DNA from: Perlabentimonas sp034003245
GTDB lineage: Bacteria > Bacteroidota > Bacteroidia > Bacteroidales > Tenuifilaceae
NCBI GenBank assembly: GCA_034003245.1
Contig: JAVEYY010000008.1
Location: 1-64,000 of the forward strand
Direction of reading: 5' to 3'
Length of the DNA: 64,000 nucleotides
The position numbers and the translations under genes were made by a program. Below, piece by piece: positions 34,425 through 43,750 of the stretch (position 1 is its first letter; every line of letters starts with the position of its first letter). The notes under the pieces are model-generated. The model ran no database searches. It was not told the DNA's origin and saw only the letters and a list, made by a program, of their open reading frames with translations.

Positions 34425-35417
34425 ATGAAACTTCAGCACAACATGAAATTGACCCTGTTATTCGTCATTACCATTTCGTTTAGCTCATGCTTGGGTCCCA
34501 AAATAATATCACTTAAGCCTGAACTAGAAAGGAATAATTGCTATCAATCGTACTATTACGATAACCGACCCACACCACAGCCAACATACAGTATCGAAGT
34601 TGATAGCCTAGTAATTCAGAAACTAAGCTGCAAAAGCATCAACGTTGCCAATGCCATTGGACTACTTCCTGCAATAGCTGAGTACTTGCATTTAAAAAAA
34701 TACTATTCAGATGGGATGACAATAAGCACAAGGCTTGACCTTGTCGAAAGGGCAACTAGCATTAATCAACGCATTTCGGCCGCATCGTTAGAGGTTTTAT
34801 CATTTACCAGCGAAATAAATTGCGAAGAAGTTCATATTAAACAAACTGCAGAATACCTAAAGGGTATTGAAAACAAGAATGAAGCAAAACTGACCATTAG
34901 CGCAATTGTAGTTGGCGGAATCGGAACCATAGCAACTGGTTTTACTGTACTCAAGGGCATTGAAGGTAACATTTCGGATTACATAGGCATAACAACCGGC
35001 ATTATTGAAACTACGCTAGGAATCATGGCTCTAAGAAATAGCAAAAGTATTGAGCTGAGGCACAAAAACAATGTTCTTCAGGAGGTTTGGGAGGGGCATG
35101 ATACATCATCCCTTTTCCCTCAAAGCATTTGGTACTACCTTAATTACCATAATCCAACGTGCAAAACGAGGCAGGAATCGATAAGAGAGCATATAATTAA
35201 TGAATGGAAATGCTTAGATCAGATAATTAGCAGTGACAAGAACAAAGAACATGGTTATAGGGAGGTTTACTTCGGGCCCGGAGGGGAATATGATTTGGCA
35301 CAGCTCGAAAACAGGGCAAACATGCTTAGCCACCTAAAAGCTCATATTAACCAAATGAAACACGATATTAACCTACTGACCATAGAGTTCGCGGAGGTTT
35401 GTTACCAACATCTTTAA
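34425..35417 (+). CDS. Lipoprotein of unknown family with a glycine-rich membrane segment
   Basis: 330 aa from the ATG at 34425. An ATG at 34443 gives a cleaner signal peptide, MKLTLLFVITISFSSC, with lipobox Cys at residue 16. The mature part is mixed helical. A central hydrophobic glycine-rich stretch (LTISAIVVGGIGTIATGF, then TTGIIETTLGIMAL) looks like a membrane-inserting hairpin. Charged helices and a motif PGGEYDLAQLENRANM precede the C-terminus. I do not recognise the family. It is alone on the plus strand and is followed by its own terminator. Confidence 0.6.
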   Translation: MKLQHNMKLTLLFVITISFSSCLGPKIISLKPELERNNCYQSYYYDNRPTPQPTYSIEVDSLVIQKLSCKSINVANAIGLLPAIAEYLHLKKYYSDGMTISTRLDLVERATSINQRISAASLEVLSFTSEINCEEVHIKQTAEYLKGIENKNEAKLTISAIVVGGIGTIATGFTVLKGIEGNISDYIGITTGIIETTLGIMALRNSKSIELRHKNNVLQEVWEGHDTSSLFPQSIWYYLNYHNPTCKTRQESIREHIINEWKCLDQIISSDKNKEHGYREVYFGPGGEYDLAQLENRANMLSHLKAHINQMKHDINLLTIEFAEVCYQHL

Positions 35418-35422
35418 AAGAG

Positions 35423-35464
35423 AACAACCTAACCCATTGTTTGCATGCCATAGGTTAGGTTGTT
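35423..35464 (+). terminator. Rho-independent terminator between convergent genes
   Basis: A perfect 12-bp stem (AACAACCTAACC with GGTTAGGTTGTT), 18-nt loop, then a run of T residues, 5 nt after the lipoprotein stop. It faces the convergent gene ending at 35488. Confidence 0.75.
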
Positions 35465-35487
35465 TTTTTAATAGGTTATGAATTGGA

Positions 35488-36063
35488 CTACGCCGACTGT
35501 TTTGCTGTAAATGAACTTGACCTCAACCTAATTGACTTTGCTTTAGCCAAACCTAGTGCCTTAGCATAATAACTTATGTGCCAAAAGGCATGGATAATAG
35601 AAATTAAGGCCATTGCAATTCCAAACTCAACATGCAGGGTTAAGAAAGGCAAATACCAATCGCTAAGCACATTGTAGTTTATCTGAACAACAAGTACCAA
35701 CCCAAGGATACCCGATATCAAAAAAGTAACCAACAATAACACATTCCAAACTTTTCGGTGCTGAGCTTTTGTTAGCACGTTAAACTTGTTAAGGAAAGTA
35801 GTTAGTATATAGAGCCCAAGGGTTAAAGAGGTTATTAGAATTAGGCGGTATGGTTTGGGACTAGTTTCCGCCTTACTGGTAGCCTGTTGAGCAGCAAGGG
35901 TACCTTCCGACAACCCTCCAATATCGCAAAAGGTGTCGCCATTCTCGTCTATAAATCGGGCGCAAAGGCCAACACAGTCAACCTCTCCTCTGCCGCAATC
36001 GGGCCTCACGCTCAAAGCCACCAGAGGGCATATCAACCACAATACAACGAATACTGTACGCAT
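35488..36063 (-). CDS. Small membrane protein with Cys-rich ectodomain
   Basis: 191 aa. A signal peptide (about 1-18) precedes a short exported segment with four cysteines and a calcium-loop-like DENGDTFCD motif (about 23-47). Three membrane helices follow (about 73-92, 104-126 and 134-165). The last has three histidines (TLHVEFGIAM and IIHAFWHISYY), suggestive of heme or metal ligation as in cytochrome-b-like four-helix proteins, though this is only a resemblance. It starts 6 nt after the S46 peptidase stop, so it is probably the last gene of that operon. Confidence 0.6.
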   Translation of the reverse strand: MRTVFVVLWLICPLVALSVRPDCGRGEVDCVGLCARFIDENGDTFCDIGGLSEGTLAAQQATSKAETSPKPYRLILITSLTLGLYILTTFLNKFNVLTKAQHRKVWNVLLLVTFLISGILGLVLVVQINYNVLSDWYLPFLTLHVEFGIAMALISIIHAFWHISYYAKALGLAKAKSIRLRSSSFTAKQSA

Positions 36064-36069
36064 ATAAAT

Positions 36070-38259
36070 CTACTTAACTGTTAGCTCGTCAAAAACATAA
36101 CTATTGGGGGCGTACTTATCCAAAACAAGCATAATATACCTAATATCTAACGAAATAGACCTTGAGGTCTCGCTGCTATACCGATAATCGGAGGCAACTC
36201 CCTGCCAGATCCTATCGAAGTTTAGGCCAACCAGTTCGCCCCGTCCATTAATTACGGGCGACCCAGAGCTGCCACTGGTGGTGTGCGCATTGGTTAAAAA
36301 GTTGGTTACGATGGTTCCATCTTTTCTTTCATAGTCCTTAAATTCACCATTATGGTATAGATCACGAAGTTTTTTGGGCAGGTAAAACTCCTCATCCTCG
36401 TTATTATTCATAAACTTGGCGTAAGCCCCCTCGAAGGTTGTGAATGGATAGTACTTTAGACCGTCCTCGGCATTGGTGCCAACAACCCGGCCATAGCTTA
36501 TACGTTGCGAATTGTTTGCATCGGGGTAGAGGGCTTTTTTCCCACTCATCTCGAGCTGGCCAGCCATATAAACCGACTGAAGATCTATCAGCTCGCGCTG
36601 CAGATCGGTGCGTTGGCGAGCAATTCTATCCACATTGATCCGATAGAACCCAATGGCGATCTGATACAGCTCATCGTTTTTAATATGGGTTACCACATCC
36701 CTGTTCTCGTCTTCTAGAAATGCAATCAGCTTGTCCTTATCGGTAAAAATTGAATTCTCAAAGACTATTTGACTAAGCAGCTCAATATCGCCGTTATACT
36801 TGTGAATAGCTTTCACAAGCTCCTCGGCTTGGAACTGAGGATCCATCTTCTGGTAATAGCGATAGGTTAAGTTTCTAAACATCTTACGATCGACCTCGTA
36901 ACTCCAGTTCCTAAAGAACTGGTCGGTAAGTTTCACCAAATTTGATGCTTCCCGATTGGCTATGGGGAGCTTTAAAGAATCGCGGTTATACATGGCTACT
37001 AATTTCTCAAACTTCCCAATAAAAGGAACAATCTCAGATCCATTGATACCAGCCTCTAAGAAAAAGGTATTGGCTAAGTTATATACGGCCACCTTGTTGT
37101 AATGCTCCTGGATGCGATCGAGAATACCACCATACTTTTGCAAGCGGGTTGGATCCTTTGCCACCCATGCCTTAAACTCCTCCTCCTCATGTTGCTTCTG
37201 ATTTACCAATCCCATCCTGTTTACACCCATGATCTCACCGCTCCAGCGCAGGTAGTTATTACCTACCGACGAGAGTCGGTTGGTATAACGAAACTTGGAT
37301 CCTGGATCCTCCGCAATGGCATTCTGCAGGATATTCATCTTATCGCGGGTTATGGCTACTTTTTCGGCAGTTTCATCGTAAATAATTTTCTCGAGGGCAT
37401 AAGACGGGATATATTGGCGTGTGGATCCGGGAAATCCCATAACCATCACAAAATCATTTTCCTTCACACCATTCTTAGCAATGGGAAGGTAGTGCTTAGG
37501 CTTGTAGGGAAGATTCTTTGGGGAAAAATTTGCGGGGTCGTTACTCTCGTTTGCATAAACTCTTAAAATGGCGAAGTCGAGGGTATGCCTGGGCCATCGG
37601 TAGTTGTCGGTATTACCACCAAACTTACCCAGGGCAAATGGAGGGGCAGCAACCATCCTAACATCCTTGTAAACCACATAAACATTCATTATATACTGAC
37701 TGTCTCCAAACAGGGCCTGCATGCGCACCTCGTACTTGGTACCCTTGGTGGCCTCTTCGGCAATGGCTTTTCCGTTCTCATTTATTTTGTTCTGCTTTTC
37801 CACACCGGCTAGACCTGCAGTGCCCTCGAGAATTCGGCCTGTAACATCCTCCATTCTAACCAGCTGCTTTATCTGCAAGCCTCGGCACAGCGACTCCTCA
37901 TCTCTACTCCGAGCCCAATAACCATACTTAATAAAGTCATTCTCCTGCGTTGAAAACCGTTCAATGTACGACAGCACCACGTGGTAGTTGGTTATAAGTA
38001 ATCCATCCTTAGAGATGAAACTAGCGGTACCGTAGCTTCGTAGATTTGCCCCTTCGCCCATTAGACCAACCACTGCATCCTTTAGGCAGGCTTGATTTAC
38101 GCTGTAAATCTCCTCGGCGCTCAGCTTTAAACCCATCTTTCTCATTTCGGCATACTTCTCGTTTTTAAGAAGCAGCGGTAACCACATTCCCTCGTCGCCT
38201 TTAGCTAGGTTAGGAAAAACAAAAAGAATTGAAACAATTGCAAGAAAAAACCTTTTCAT
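36070..38259 (-). CDS. S46 family dipeptidyl-peptidase, DPP11-like
   Basis: 729 aa from the ATG at 38259 (a second ATG at 38271 adds four residues; numbering here uses 38271). After the signal peptide, the chymotrypsin fold carries H97 in ITNYHVV, D232 in HTLDFAIL and the nucleophile S669 in SGSSGSP. Residue R687, 18 after the nucleophile in GLNFDRIW, matches the S655/R673 spacing of Porphyromonas DPP11, where this Arg selects Asp or Glu at P1; DPP7 has Gly there. The enzyme would release acidic N-terminal dipeptides from peptides in the periplasm. It lies 26 nt after the metalloprotease gene, in the same operon. Confidence 0.9.
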   Translation of the reverse strand: MKRFFLAIVSILFVFPNLAKGDEGMWLPLLLKNEKYAEMRKMGLKLSAEEIYSVNQACLKDAVVGLMGEGANLRSYGTASFISKDGLLITNYHVVLSYIERFSTQENDFIKYGYWARSRDEESLCRGLQIKQLVRMEDVTGRILEGTAGLAGVEKQNKINENGKAIAEEATKGTKYEVRMQALFGDSQYIMNVYVVYKDVRMVAAPPFALGKFGGNTDNYRWPRHTLDFAILRVYANESNDPANFSPKNLPYKPKHYLPIAKNGVKENDFVMVMGFPGSTRQYIPSYALEKIIYDETAEKVAITRDKMNILQNAIAEDPGSKFRYTNRLSSVGNNYLRWSGEIMGVNRMGLVNQKQHEEEEFKAWVAKDPTRLQKYGGILDRIQEHYNKVAVYNLANTFFLEAGINGSEIVPFIGKFEKLVAMYNRDSLKLPIANREASNLVKLTDQFFRNWSYEVDRKMFRNLTYRYYQKMDPQFQAEELVKAIHKYNGDIELLSQIVFENSIFTDKDKLIAFLEDENRDVVTHIKNDELYQIAIGFYRINVDRIARQRTDLQRELIDLQSVYMAGQLEMSGKKALYPDANNSQRISYGRVVGTNAEDGLKYYPFTTFEGAYAKFMNNNEDEEFYLPKKLRDLYHNGEFKDYERKDGTIVTNFLTNAHTTSGSSGSPVINGRGELVGLNFDRIWQGVASDYRYSSETSRSISLDIRYIMLVLDKYAPNSYVFDELTVK

Positions 38260-38285
38260 AATAAATTTCATTAATTTATAAACCG

Positions 38286-40568
38286 TTACAGTAATTCCAG
38301 TAAGAATGTAAAATGCGCCCTCGATTTTGAGTCTTTCCGCATCATCCGCTCAAGCTTCTTCTGAGTTAAGACCTTTTGCTTATATGCCGCTTGGGCAATT
38401 ATTGCCTTAGGCCCTAACTTTCCAGCATCTGCTTCCGCCGGAATTCGAGCAAGGTTCTGAAGTGTTTGTATGTATGTAATTTGTAGATTTCTGTGGTATG
38501 GCTCATCCGGGTTAAGGGTCTCCCAAAGCAACTGATCGATTATGCCAAGATACTCTTCTAGAGAAAACTGATCGCTTCCCGAGAGAGAGTTCCTGAGTAC
38601 TCTGGGGAGGATAAAGTTTCCGAGCAATGTCTCCATAATTTCGGCTTGCTTCTTAAGCACATCTTCTGCTTTAGAACCAATAACCTTTGCAAGGTTGCTG
38701 TTGTCCAGATACAAGTGAACATCTTTTAGCGATGAGATTACAAACTTCAGCGCTTCCTTTTGCTTCTCCTTGCTCACAGAAATATGGTTTGTTAGCGTGG
38801 AATCTATGGGGCCGTAAACCGAATAGGTGCCGCCAACATAGGAAATCGACAAGGTTATGTACCTAAAATACTGTTTGGCTAAGGCCTCGTAGCGGGCATT
38901 AATGTCGGAAATGCTCCCGCCCTCACTTAGGGTCCAATCGATAAGGTTTCGAAGAATCACCTGTGTATTTTGTATCCCCTTGGAGGAGGAACGAATCACA
39001 TCATCACCAAGGGACTCAGTTTGAGCCGAGGGGTCGGGCGATATTGGCACTGCTATAAATGGGGCAAATCTATACATGGGATCATCTCCTTTTGATTTAA
39101 AAAGAAAGTCTAAAGCGGGCAGCTCATCCTGGGGGGTATTTGCCCCGTGGATAAAAGAATATCCGTACTCTACCGATAGGTAATCGAAGGGCCCCAGCGA
39201 GGGGGGTGTTAGACTTACGCCATTTTGCAAATCGCCGGGCTGAGCAATATGGTTAAAACGGGCATAATCCATGATGGAGGCCGTTGTGCCATACTGCTGT
39301 GTGAAGGTGGGCGATCGCAGCGAATCGATGGGATATGCATATGAGCTCCTAAGGTTATGCTGAATTCCCAGCACATGGCCAACCTCATGGGCAATGGCAT
39401 AGCGAATCATCTCGCCAAGAAAATCTGAATCGTAATTTAGCGCCCTGGCGTTGGGATCGGCAGCAGCGGTTTGCGTAAAGCGCCACATGCTTATTAGCTC
39501 CACCACATTATTCCACCAAAGCACCTCGCCGTTTATAATTTCGCCGCTGCGCGGATCGGTCCATATCTGTCCGGCAGCATTAGCCTCGTCGAGCGGAAGA
39601 TACCTAATAACGTTAGTTTTAATATCATACGGATCGAATAGCGTATCGTTAACGGGGAACTCCTTTGCAACCATTACATTCTTAAAGCCAATCTTCTCGA
39701 AAGCTGCATTCCACACCTCAACCCCTTGTTTAATGTATGGGATCCAGTCCGCCGGAAAGTAAGGCTCAATGTAAAGCACAATGGGCTGCTGGGATTCAAC
39801 CAGCTCACCGGCTCTATGACGCTCCAAATCCGATGGCGCTGGTTCTATTCTCCATCGCGCGATGTACTTATTTGTTGATATGGGCTTACCGCTGGCATAT
39901 GATTTTTTGGTGAATGGCTGATAGCCTATCCTATCATCGTTAAAGCGCGTTTGCAAGGGTTCTTCGGGAAGTTTAAGCAGAAAATACTGAACCGTGATGG
40001 CAAAAGTACTCTTCCCGCCCAAAAACTCGTAATAGCCCCTAATATTTATCCGATCGTTGAACTGCCGCATAAAGAGCAGCTGGCTGAGCTGGCTATCCAA
40101 TCGCCCCATTTTAACATTGTCGGGCAAAGGCCAAGCTAGCTCTACCTGTTCAGAAAAGAATTTGGTCACATCAATAACCGAGGCCTCATTGCCCTCTCCC
40201 CTGGACTCAACATTGAAATAATACACACCGCCAACCCTTGCATTCCTGGATAAGGGTTCATAAATGGGGTCGGTTTCGTCTACATCAACAAAATCTACAA
40301 GTTCCTCCATCACCAGCAAGTCGCCTCTTTGGGCAAACCTAATCAGCACGGGAGGCTTACGCATTTGCCCTGCCGAGTATACCTTTGCCGAGGGGGCGCT
40401 TATATCCACCACCCTTGACCCAAACAGCAACGGCTTACCAAGCAAGCAATCGGGGATTTCGAGTTTATACTTACCTCCGTTATCAATCACTTTGATAAAC
40501 TCTTCCTGAGCATAACCCTGGATTAGGGAGAAAAGGACAACCAGTAGTAAAGCCAATCTTTTGATCAT
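38286..40568 (-). CDS. Secreted zinc-dependent metalloprotease (DUF5117/DUF4953 type)
   Basis: 760 aa from the ATG at 40568, chosen because the signal peptide MIKRLALLLVVLFSLIQGYAQ begins there. The extended zinc motif HEVGHVLGIQH gives ligands H394, H398 and H404 with catalytic E395, as in metzincins. The N-terminal region (about 30-270) and the C-terminal helical region match the large Bacteroidota zinc-dependent metalloprotease group annotated with DUF5117/DUF4953. It acts outside the cytoplasm, perhaps supplying peptides to the downstream DPP11-like enzyme (inference). A 104-nt structured spacer separates it from the upstream lipoprotein gene. Confidence 0.88.
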   Translation of the reverse strand: MIKRLALLLVVLFSLIQGYAQEEFIKVIDNGGKYKLEIPDCLLGKPLLFGSRVVDISAPSAKVYSAGQMRKPPVLIRFAQRGDLLVMEELVDFVDVDETDPIYEPLSRNARVGGVYYFNVESRGEGNEASVIDVTKFFSEQVELAWPLPDNVKMGRLDSQLSQLLFMRQFNDRINIRGYYEFLGGKSTFAITVQYFLLKLPEEPLQTRFNDDRIGYQPFTKKSYASGKPISTNKYIARWRIEPAPSDLERHRAGELVESQQPIVLYIEPYFPADWIPYIKQGVEVWNAAFEKIGFKNVMVAKEFPVNDTLFDPYDIKTNVIRYLPLDEANAAGQIWTDPRSGEIINGEVLWWNNVVELISMWRFTQTAAADPNARALNYDSDFLGEMIRYAIAHEVGHVLGIQHNLRSSYAYPIDSLRSPTFTQQYGTTASIMDYARFNHIAQPGDLQNGVSLTPPSLGPFDYLSVEYGYSFIHGANTPQDELPALDFLFKSKGDDPMYRFAPFIAVPISPDPSAQTESLGDDVIRSSSKGIQNTQVILRNLIDWTLSEGGSISDINARYEALAKQYFRYITLSISYVGGTYSVYGPIDSTLTNHISVSKEKQKEALKFVISSLKDVHLYLDNSNLAKVIGSKAEDVLKKQAEIMETLLGNFILPRVLRNSLSGSDQFSLEEYLGIIDQLLWETLNPDEPYHRNLQITYIQTLQNLARIPAEADAGKLGPKAIIAQAAYKQKVLTQKKLERMMRKDSKSRAHFTFLLELL

Positions 40569-40604
40569 AAAACGGGATAGTTTGGCAGTAAATGAAAAGG
40601 GCAA

Positions 40605-40668
40605 TAAGGTTCACACAGGTAAGGTATACACTTCCGGCGTAAACCTTACTGCCCATAAAAATACCTTA
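40605..40668 (-). promoter_or_regulatory. Interleaved hairpin elements in an intra-operon spacer
   Basis: Two related words and two complements alternate: TAAGGTT (40605-40611), TAAGGTAT (40620-40627), AACCTTA (40642-40648) and ATACCTTA (40661-40668). First pairs with third and second with fourth, so the stems are interleaved; they must form a pseudoknot or compete. This spacer separates the lipoprotein and metalloprotease genes. It could be an attenuator, processing site or partial terminator. Confidence 0.4.
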
Positions 40669-40672
40669 TTGA

Positions 40673-42160
40673 TTAACGTGGGTAAAGCCTATAGGTAACT
40701 TTGTAAAAATCACCATCCTTTACAATATCAAGTTCTTCGGGGTAGCTTCGCATAAAGAATTCCGAGGTGCTGCTATACCATGCTTCGAAAACAATCTCTG
40801 GCTCTACGGCAGTAAAGTCGTAGGTCCCTTCTAGCTTCTCGAGCCAAACCTCTACGGTATGGAATGTGGGCACGGTGCTGTTCTCAATAACTCCACCTGT
40901 TGCTTTCGAATCCACATGCCACTGCTTCTCAGTGTTTACTCCTGTTTCCCAATCCTCCTTCAGGATAAGCTTCGCGGTAAACTTCTGCCTAGGAGCAGTC
41001 ACCGAACCCTTGGCGGTTACATCTTTACTCTCGGCCACAAACCTGAACAGGCTGTCGGTTGGAGAGAAGAATCGGGATGTACGGCCTACGCCATAATCGG
41101 CAATGGTAGTGTCGGTTGTGGCAAATCGGAGCATATCGGCCAACCTTAAAACATCGCCGCCAATTGTATTCCCATAACAGTCGAAAGCATCATAGAAGTA
41201 CAGATTCCTATGCGATTTTAGGTAGTTTGAGTTGTTGGGGTTAACACTAGCATTCACTAGTACCTTTCCATTCCACAAGGAGTTTACATCCATTATCTGC
41301 TGGTAAATCTGATATCCTTCGCCGCCAAGCAGGGCTACCGTTTTAAGCATTGCACTGAGATCAACAACGGGGTCAACCAGCTCCAGGCTCATCGCGTTAG
41401 TTTCCTGAGGGATGGCCACCTTCTTGGGATCGGCTGCGGTTAGCGTAAGGCCTATGTTTTTATTGAATCCTGCTTCATCAACTTTCGCAATGGTTATTTC
41501 AATTTCATGGGTTGATGTGCCCTGGGCAAAGGTAATGGTGTTCTCCGCTGCTCCGTTGAGTAAGAAATCCTCTCCGAGGGTAAGCTCGCCATCAAAGTCA
41601 ACCGCCAAGCTAATATCGTAGGTAAGCACCTCGTTGGCTACCAAACCAATTTTTATAGTTTCTGCCTTAAAGGGGTTGGTTTGGATGCTCGCTGTGCTCG
41701 CAAAGCCAATCTCGGGTAACACAATTTCCTTTGTAAGTTTAACTATTATCTTATTGGTTAGCTGGGGATCAATTGAGTAATCGGTTCCTGGGGCTATAAG
41801 CACTTCGATGGTTAGTTCCTCATCCCAGATATTCTCGTTGAGGATGGTGATGGGGAGTACACCCTCGGTGTCGCCTTTAACCAGAGGTATCTCCTTTGCG
41901 GGCAGAGAAAAGTGCTCGTTTTCAACTGCGGTACCGGACACATCAATTTTCACGGCTATGTCCTTGTGAGCGGGCGACGATAAGCGTAGCTTCACGTTGT
42001 AGAAGTCGTTATCGTCAGTGTTTACTGCTATCTGTGAAGTTTCAAACGACACAACCGGCGGGGTTGCTTCAACCTCATCCTTTTGGCATGAAGAATTGAT
42101 AAAGAGCGCGGCAAACAGCAGAGCTGCAGTGGTGAAAAATCTTTTCGTTACATGTTTCAT
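40673..42160 (-). CDS. Lipoprotein with Calx-beta-like repeats
   Basis: 495 aa from the ATG at 42160. The signal peptide ends in the lipobox FINSSC, with lipidated Cys 25. The body contains at least two Calx-beta-like beta-sandwich repeats (VKIDVSGTAVENEHFSLPA with DEELTIEVLIAPGTDYSI, and later VDFDGELTLGEDFLLNG). A C-terminal region with YFYDAFDCYGNTIGG and a beta-rich end follows. A surface or outer-membrane location is likely. It follows the DUF6850-type barrel gene by 11 nt, so it is probably a structural or ligand-binding partner of that outer-membrane system. The precise family was not recognised. Confidence 0.7.
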   Translation of the reverse strand: MKHVTKRFFTTAALLFAALFINSSCQKDEVEATPPVVSFETSQIAVNTDDNDFYNVKLRLSSPAHKDIAVKIDVSGTAVENEHFSLPAKEIPLVKGDTEGVLPITILNENIWDEELTIEVLIAPGTDYSIDPQLTNKIIVKLTKEIVLPEIGFASTASIQTNPFKAETIKIGLVANEVLTYDISLAVDFDGELTLGEDFLLNGAAENTITFAQGTSTHEIEITIAKVDEAGFNKNIGLTLTAADPKKVAIPQETNAMSLELVDPVVDLSAMLKTVALLGGEGYQIYQQIMDVNSLWNGKVLVNASVNPNNSNYLKSHRNLYFYDAFDCYGNTIGGDVLRLADMLRFATTDTTIADYGVGRTSRFFSPTDSLFRFVAESKDVTAKGSVTAPRQKFTAKLILKEDWETGVNTEKQWHVDSKATGGVIENSTVPTFHTVEVWLEKLEGTYDFTAVEPEIVFEAWYSSTSEFFMRSYPEELDIVKDGDFYKVTYRLYPR

Positions 42161-42171
42161 AGTCATTAAAA

Positions 42172-43746
42172 TTAAAAGGTTAGTAAACCGATTGCCAGCC
42201 CAAAGGCAAGCCAACCGTAGGATTTGTTAGCAAATAGATTCTCGCCATAGAGCCTGGCGTAGCCAGTCATGGCGGTCATCCTAGGCACCCTTAAAGGGAA
42301 AGTGTATGTTAGAGATCCGCCTATTTCGAATGTATTACGGGAGTGATACTCCAGATCGGGACGCAGGATAAGCTCAGACACCTCAGTGTCACCATCGATC
42401 CGAAGCAGGGTATTGAGGCTGTAGGAAGCGCCCACAGAAGAGGTAAACTCGATCGAATGTTCCCCTTTGTCGAGAATAAAGAATGATCCATTGGCTTCGG
42501 CGCTCACCAGTGAAGCCCCATACTCCGCCAGGGGCAGGTAGTAGGTGTTAGCGAAAGACTGAAAGGCTGCCTCAGCACCCAAAGTCCAATTCCGTTCAAG
42601 GCCATTGGGTTTAAGCGCAATGCTTTTCCATGAAAAATCGACGTTGTAGGTTTCAACTACAAACCTGTTTTTGTATATATAGTCTGTCACCCAGTACTCA
42701 GTGGATACCCCAGTAAGGGTATCCCTTTCAGTAAATAGGGTTTGCCGGAACTCGTTAGCCCCTCCATTGTTATAACGAGCCACAACTGAAGCATTGTGCA
42801 CAAACGAGGTGTTACTAAGAATTAGGCTGCCCGTTAGGTTAAATCCATAGGAATTGTAGGAGCCTGGCGACTGCATTTTGTCCCCAAGTGTCTGCTGCTG
42901 GAGTATATCTACCCCGGCTGATAGCAATAACTTAACCCCTGTACTCTCAAAATTGTACTGGAGGGCTCCCCCTATGATATCACTCACAAACTGGCGTTGG
43001 AAAGCCTTGTATCCCCCCACTCGTCCTTGGACATTGTGTAATCCAATAAAGGTGTAATACTGAAGGTTCGGGTCGGTTTGCACCGTTGATATATTTGGCA
43101 TGCGCTCCTTTCCATAGCGATAGTAGGCGTTTACCCCCACTCTGCTTTTGCCGGACAGGCTATAGGTTACCGAGGGGACTACAGCGTAATTGAGCATATA
43201 CGTACGAGTCCGCGGGTCGCGTTGGCGTGAGATATCCCCCACCTGATAGTCTAGGGTAAGCCCATAGTTAAAGCGGCCAAGGGTTGCTGAGTACACCTTT
43301 ACGTTTAGGTCAAATAGCTGGTTGTCGTAGTCGCCCCTGACGCTACTACCATAGATATAGGGGTTGGCGTTGTAGGTATTAACCACATCGGACCATGCTC
43401 TATCCTCCTCAACAAACTTGCTAAACCTAAAGTGTCCCCGGGCAAATAGCCGCTCGTTGAAACGGCTGTACCCTTCGGAATAAAACCTTAGGCCATTCAC
43501 CGCCGAACCCTCCTGCACCCTATGGTGATCGCCCGAGGAGTAGTGGCTTTCAAAGGTGGTCAATCCCCCCTTACTCACGTTGGCAAACGCTAACCCTGCT
43601 GCATTATCGGTATGTAGCCACTGTTGAAACAACACCTGCATGTCGCGTTGCACCTGGTTGGGGGTAACCTTGAGCGAATCGGCATGCTGAGCAAAACCCG
43701 GTTTTACGAGAACGAGGAACACTATTAAATATACAAATCTATTCAT
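42172..43746 (-). CDS. Outer membrane beta-barrel protein, DUF6850 family
   Basis: 524 aa. The signal peptide (about 1-19, ending GFAQ) is followed by an N-terminal segment with QQWLHTDNAAGLAFANVSKG and many aromatic-alternating strands (for example FRFSKFVEEDRAW and YMLNYAVVPSVTYSL), ending in GWLAFGLAIGLLTF. I recognise this as the DUF6850 family, usually encoded next to DUF4876 lipoproteins and TonB receptors. The role is unknown; a channel or surface-exposed partner is plausible. Gaps of 4 and 11 nt to its neighbours show it is in the operon. Confidence 0.78.
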   Translation of the reverse strand: MNRFVYLIVFLVLVKPGFAQHADSLKVTPNQVQRDMQVLFQQWLHTDNAAGLAFANVSKGGLTTFESHYSSGDHHRVQEGSAVNGLRFYSEGYSRFNERLFARGHFRFSKFVEEDRAWSDVVNTYNANPYIYGSSVRGDYDNQLFDLNVKVYSATLGRFNYGLTLDYQVGDISRQRDPRTRTYMLNYAVVPSVTYSLSGKSRVGVNAYYRYGKERMPNISTVQTDPNLQYYTFIGLHNVQGRVGGYKAFQRQFVSDIIGGALQYNFESTGVKLLLSAGVDILQQQTLGDKMQSPGSYNSYGFNLTGSLILSNTSFVHNASVVARYNNGGANEFRQTLFTERDTLTGVSTEYWVTDYIYKNRFVVETYNVDFSWKSIALKPNGLERNWTLGAEAAFQSFANTYYLPLAEYGASLVSAEANGSFFILDKGEHSIEFTSSVGASYSLNTLLRIDGDTEVSELILRPDLEYHSRNTFEIGGSLTYTFPLRVPRMTAMTGYARLYGENLFANKSYGWLAFGLAIGLLTF

Positions 43747-43750
43747 ACTA

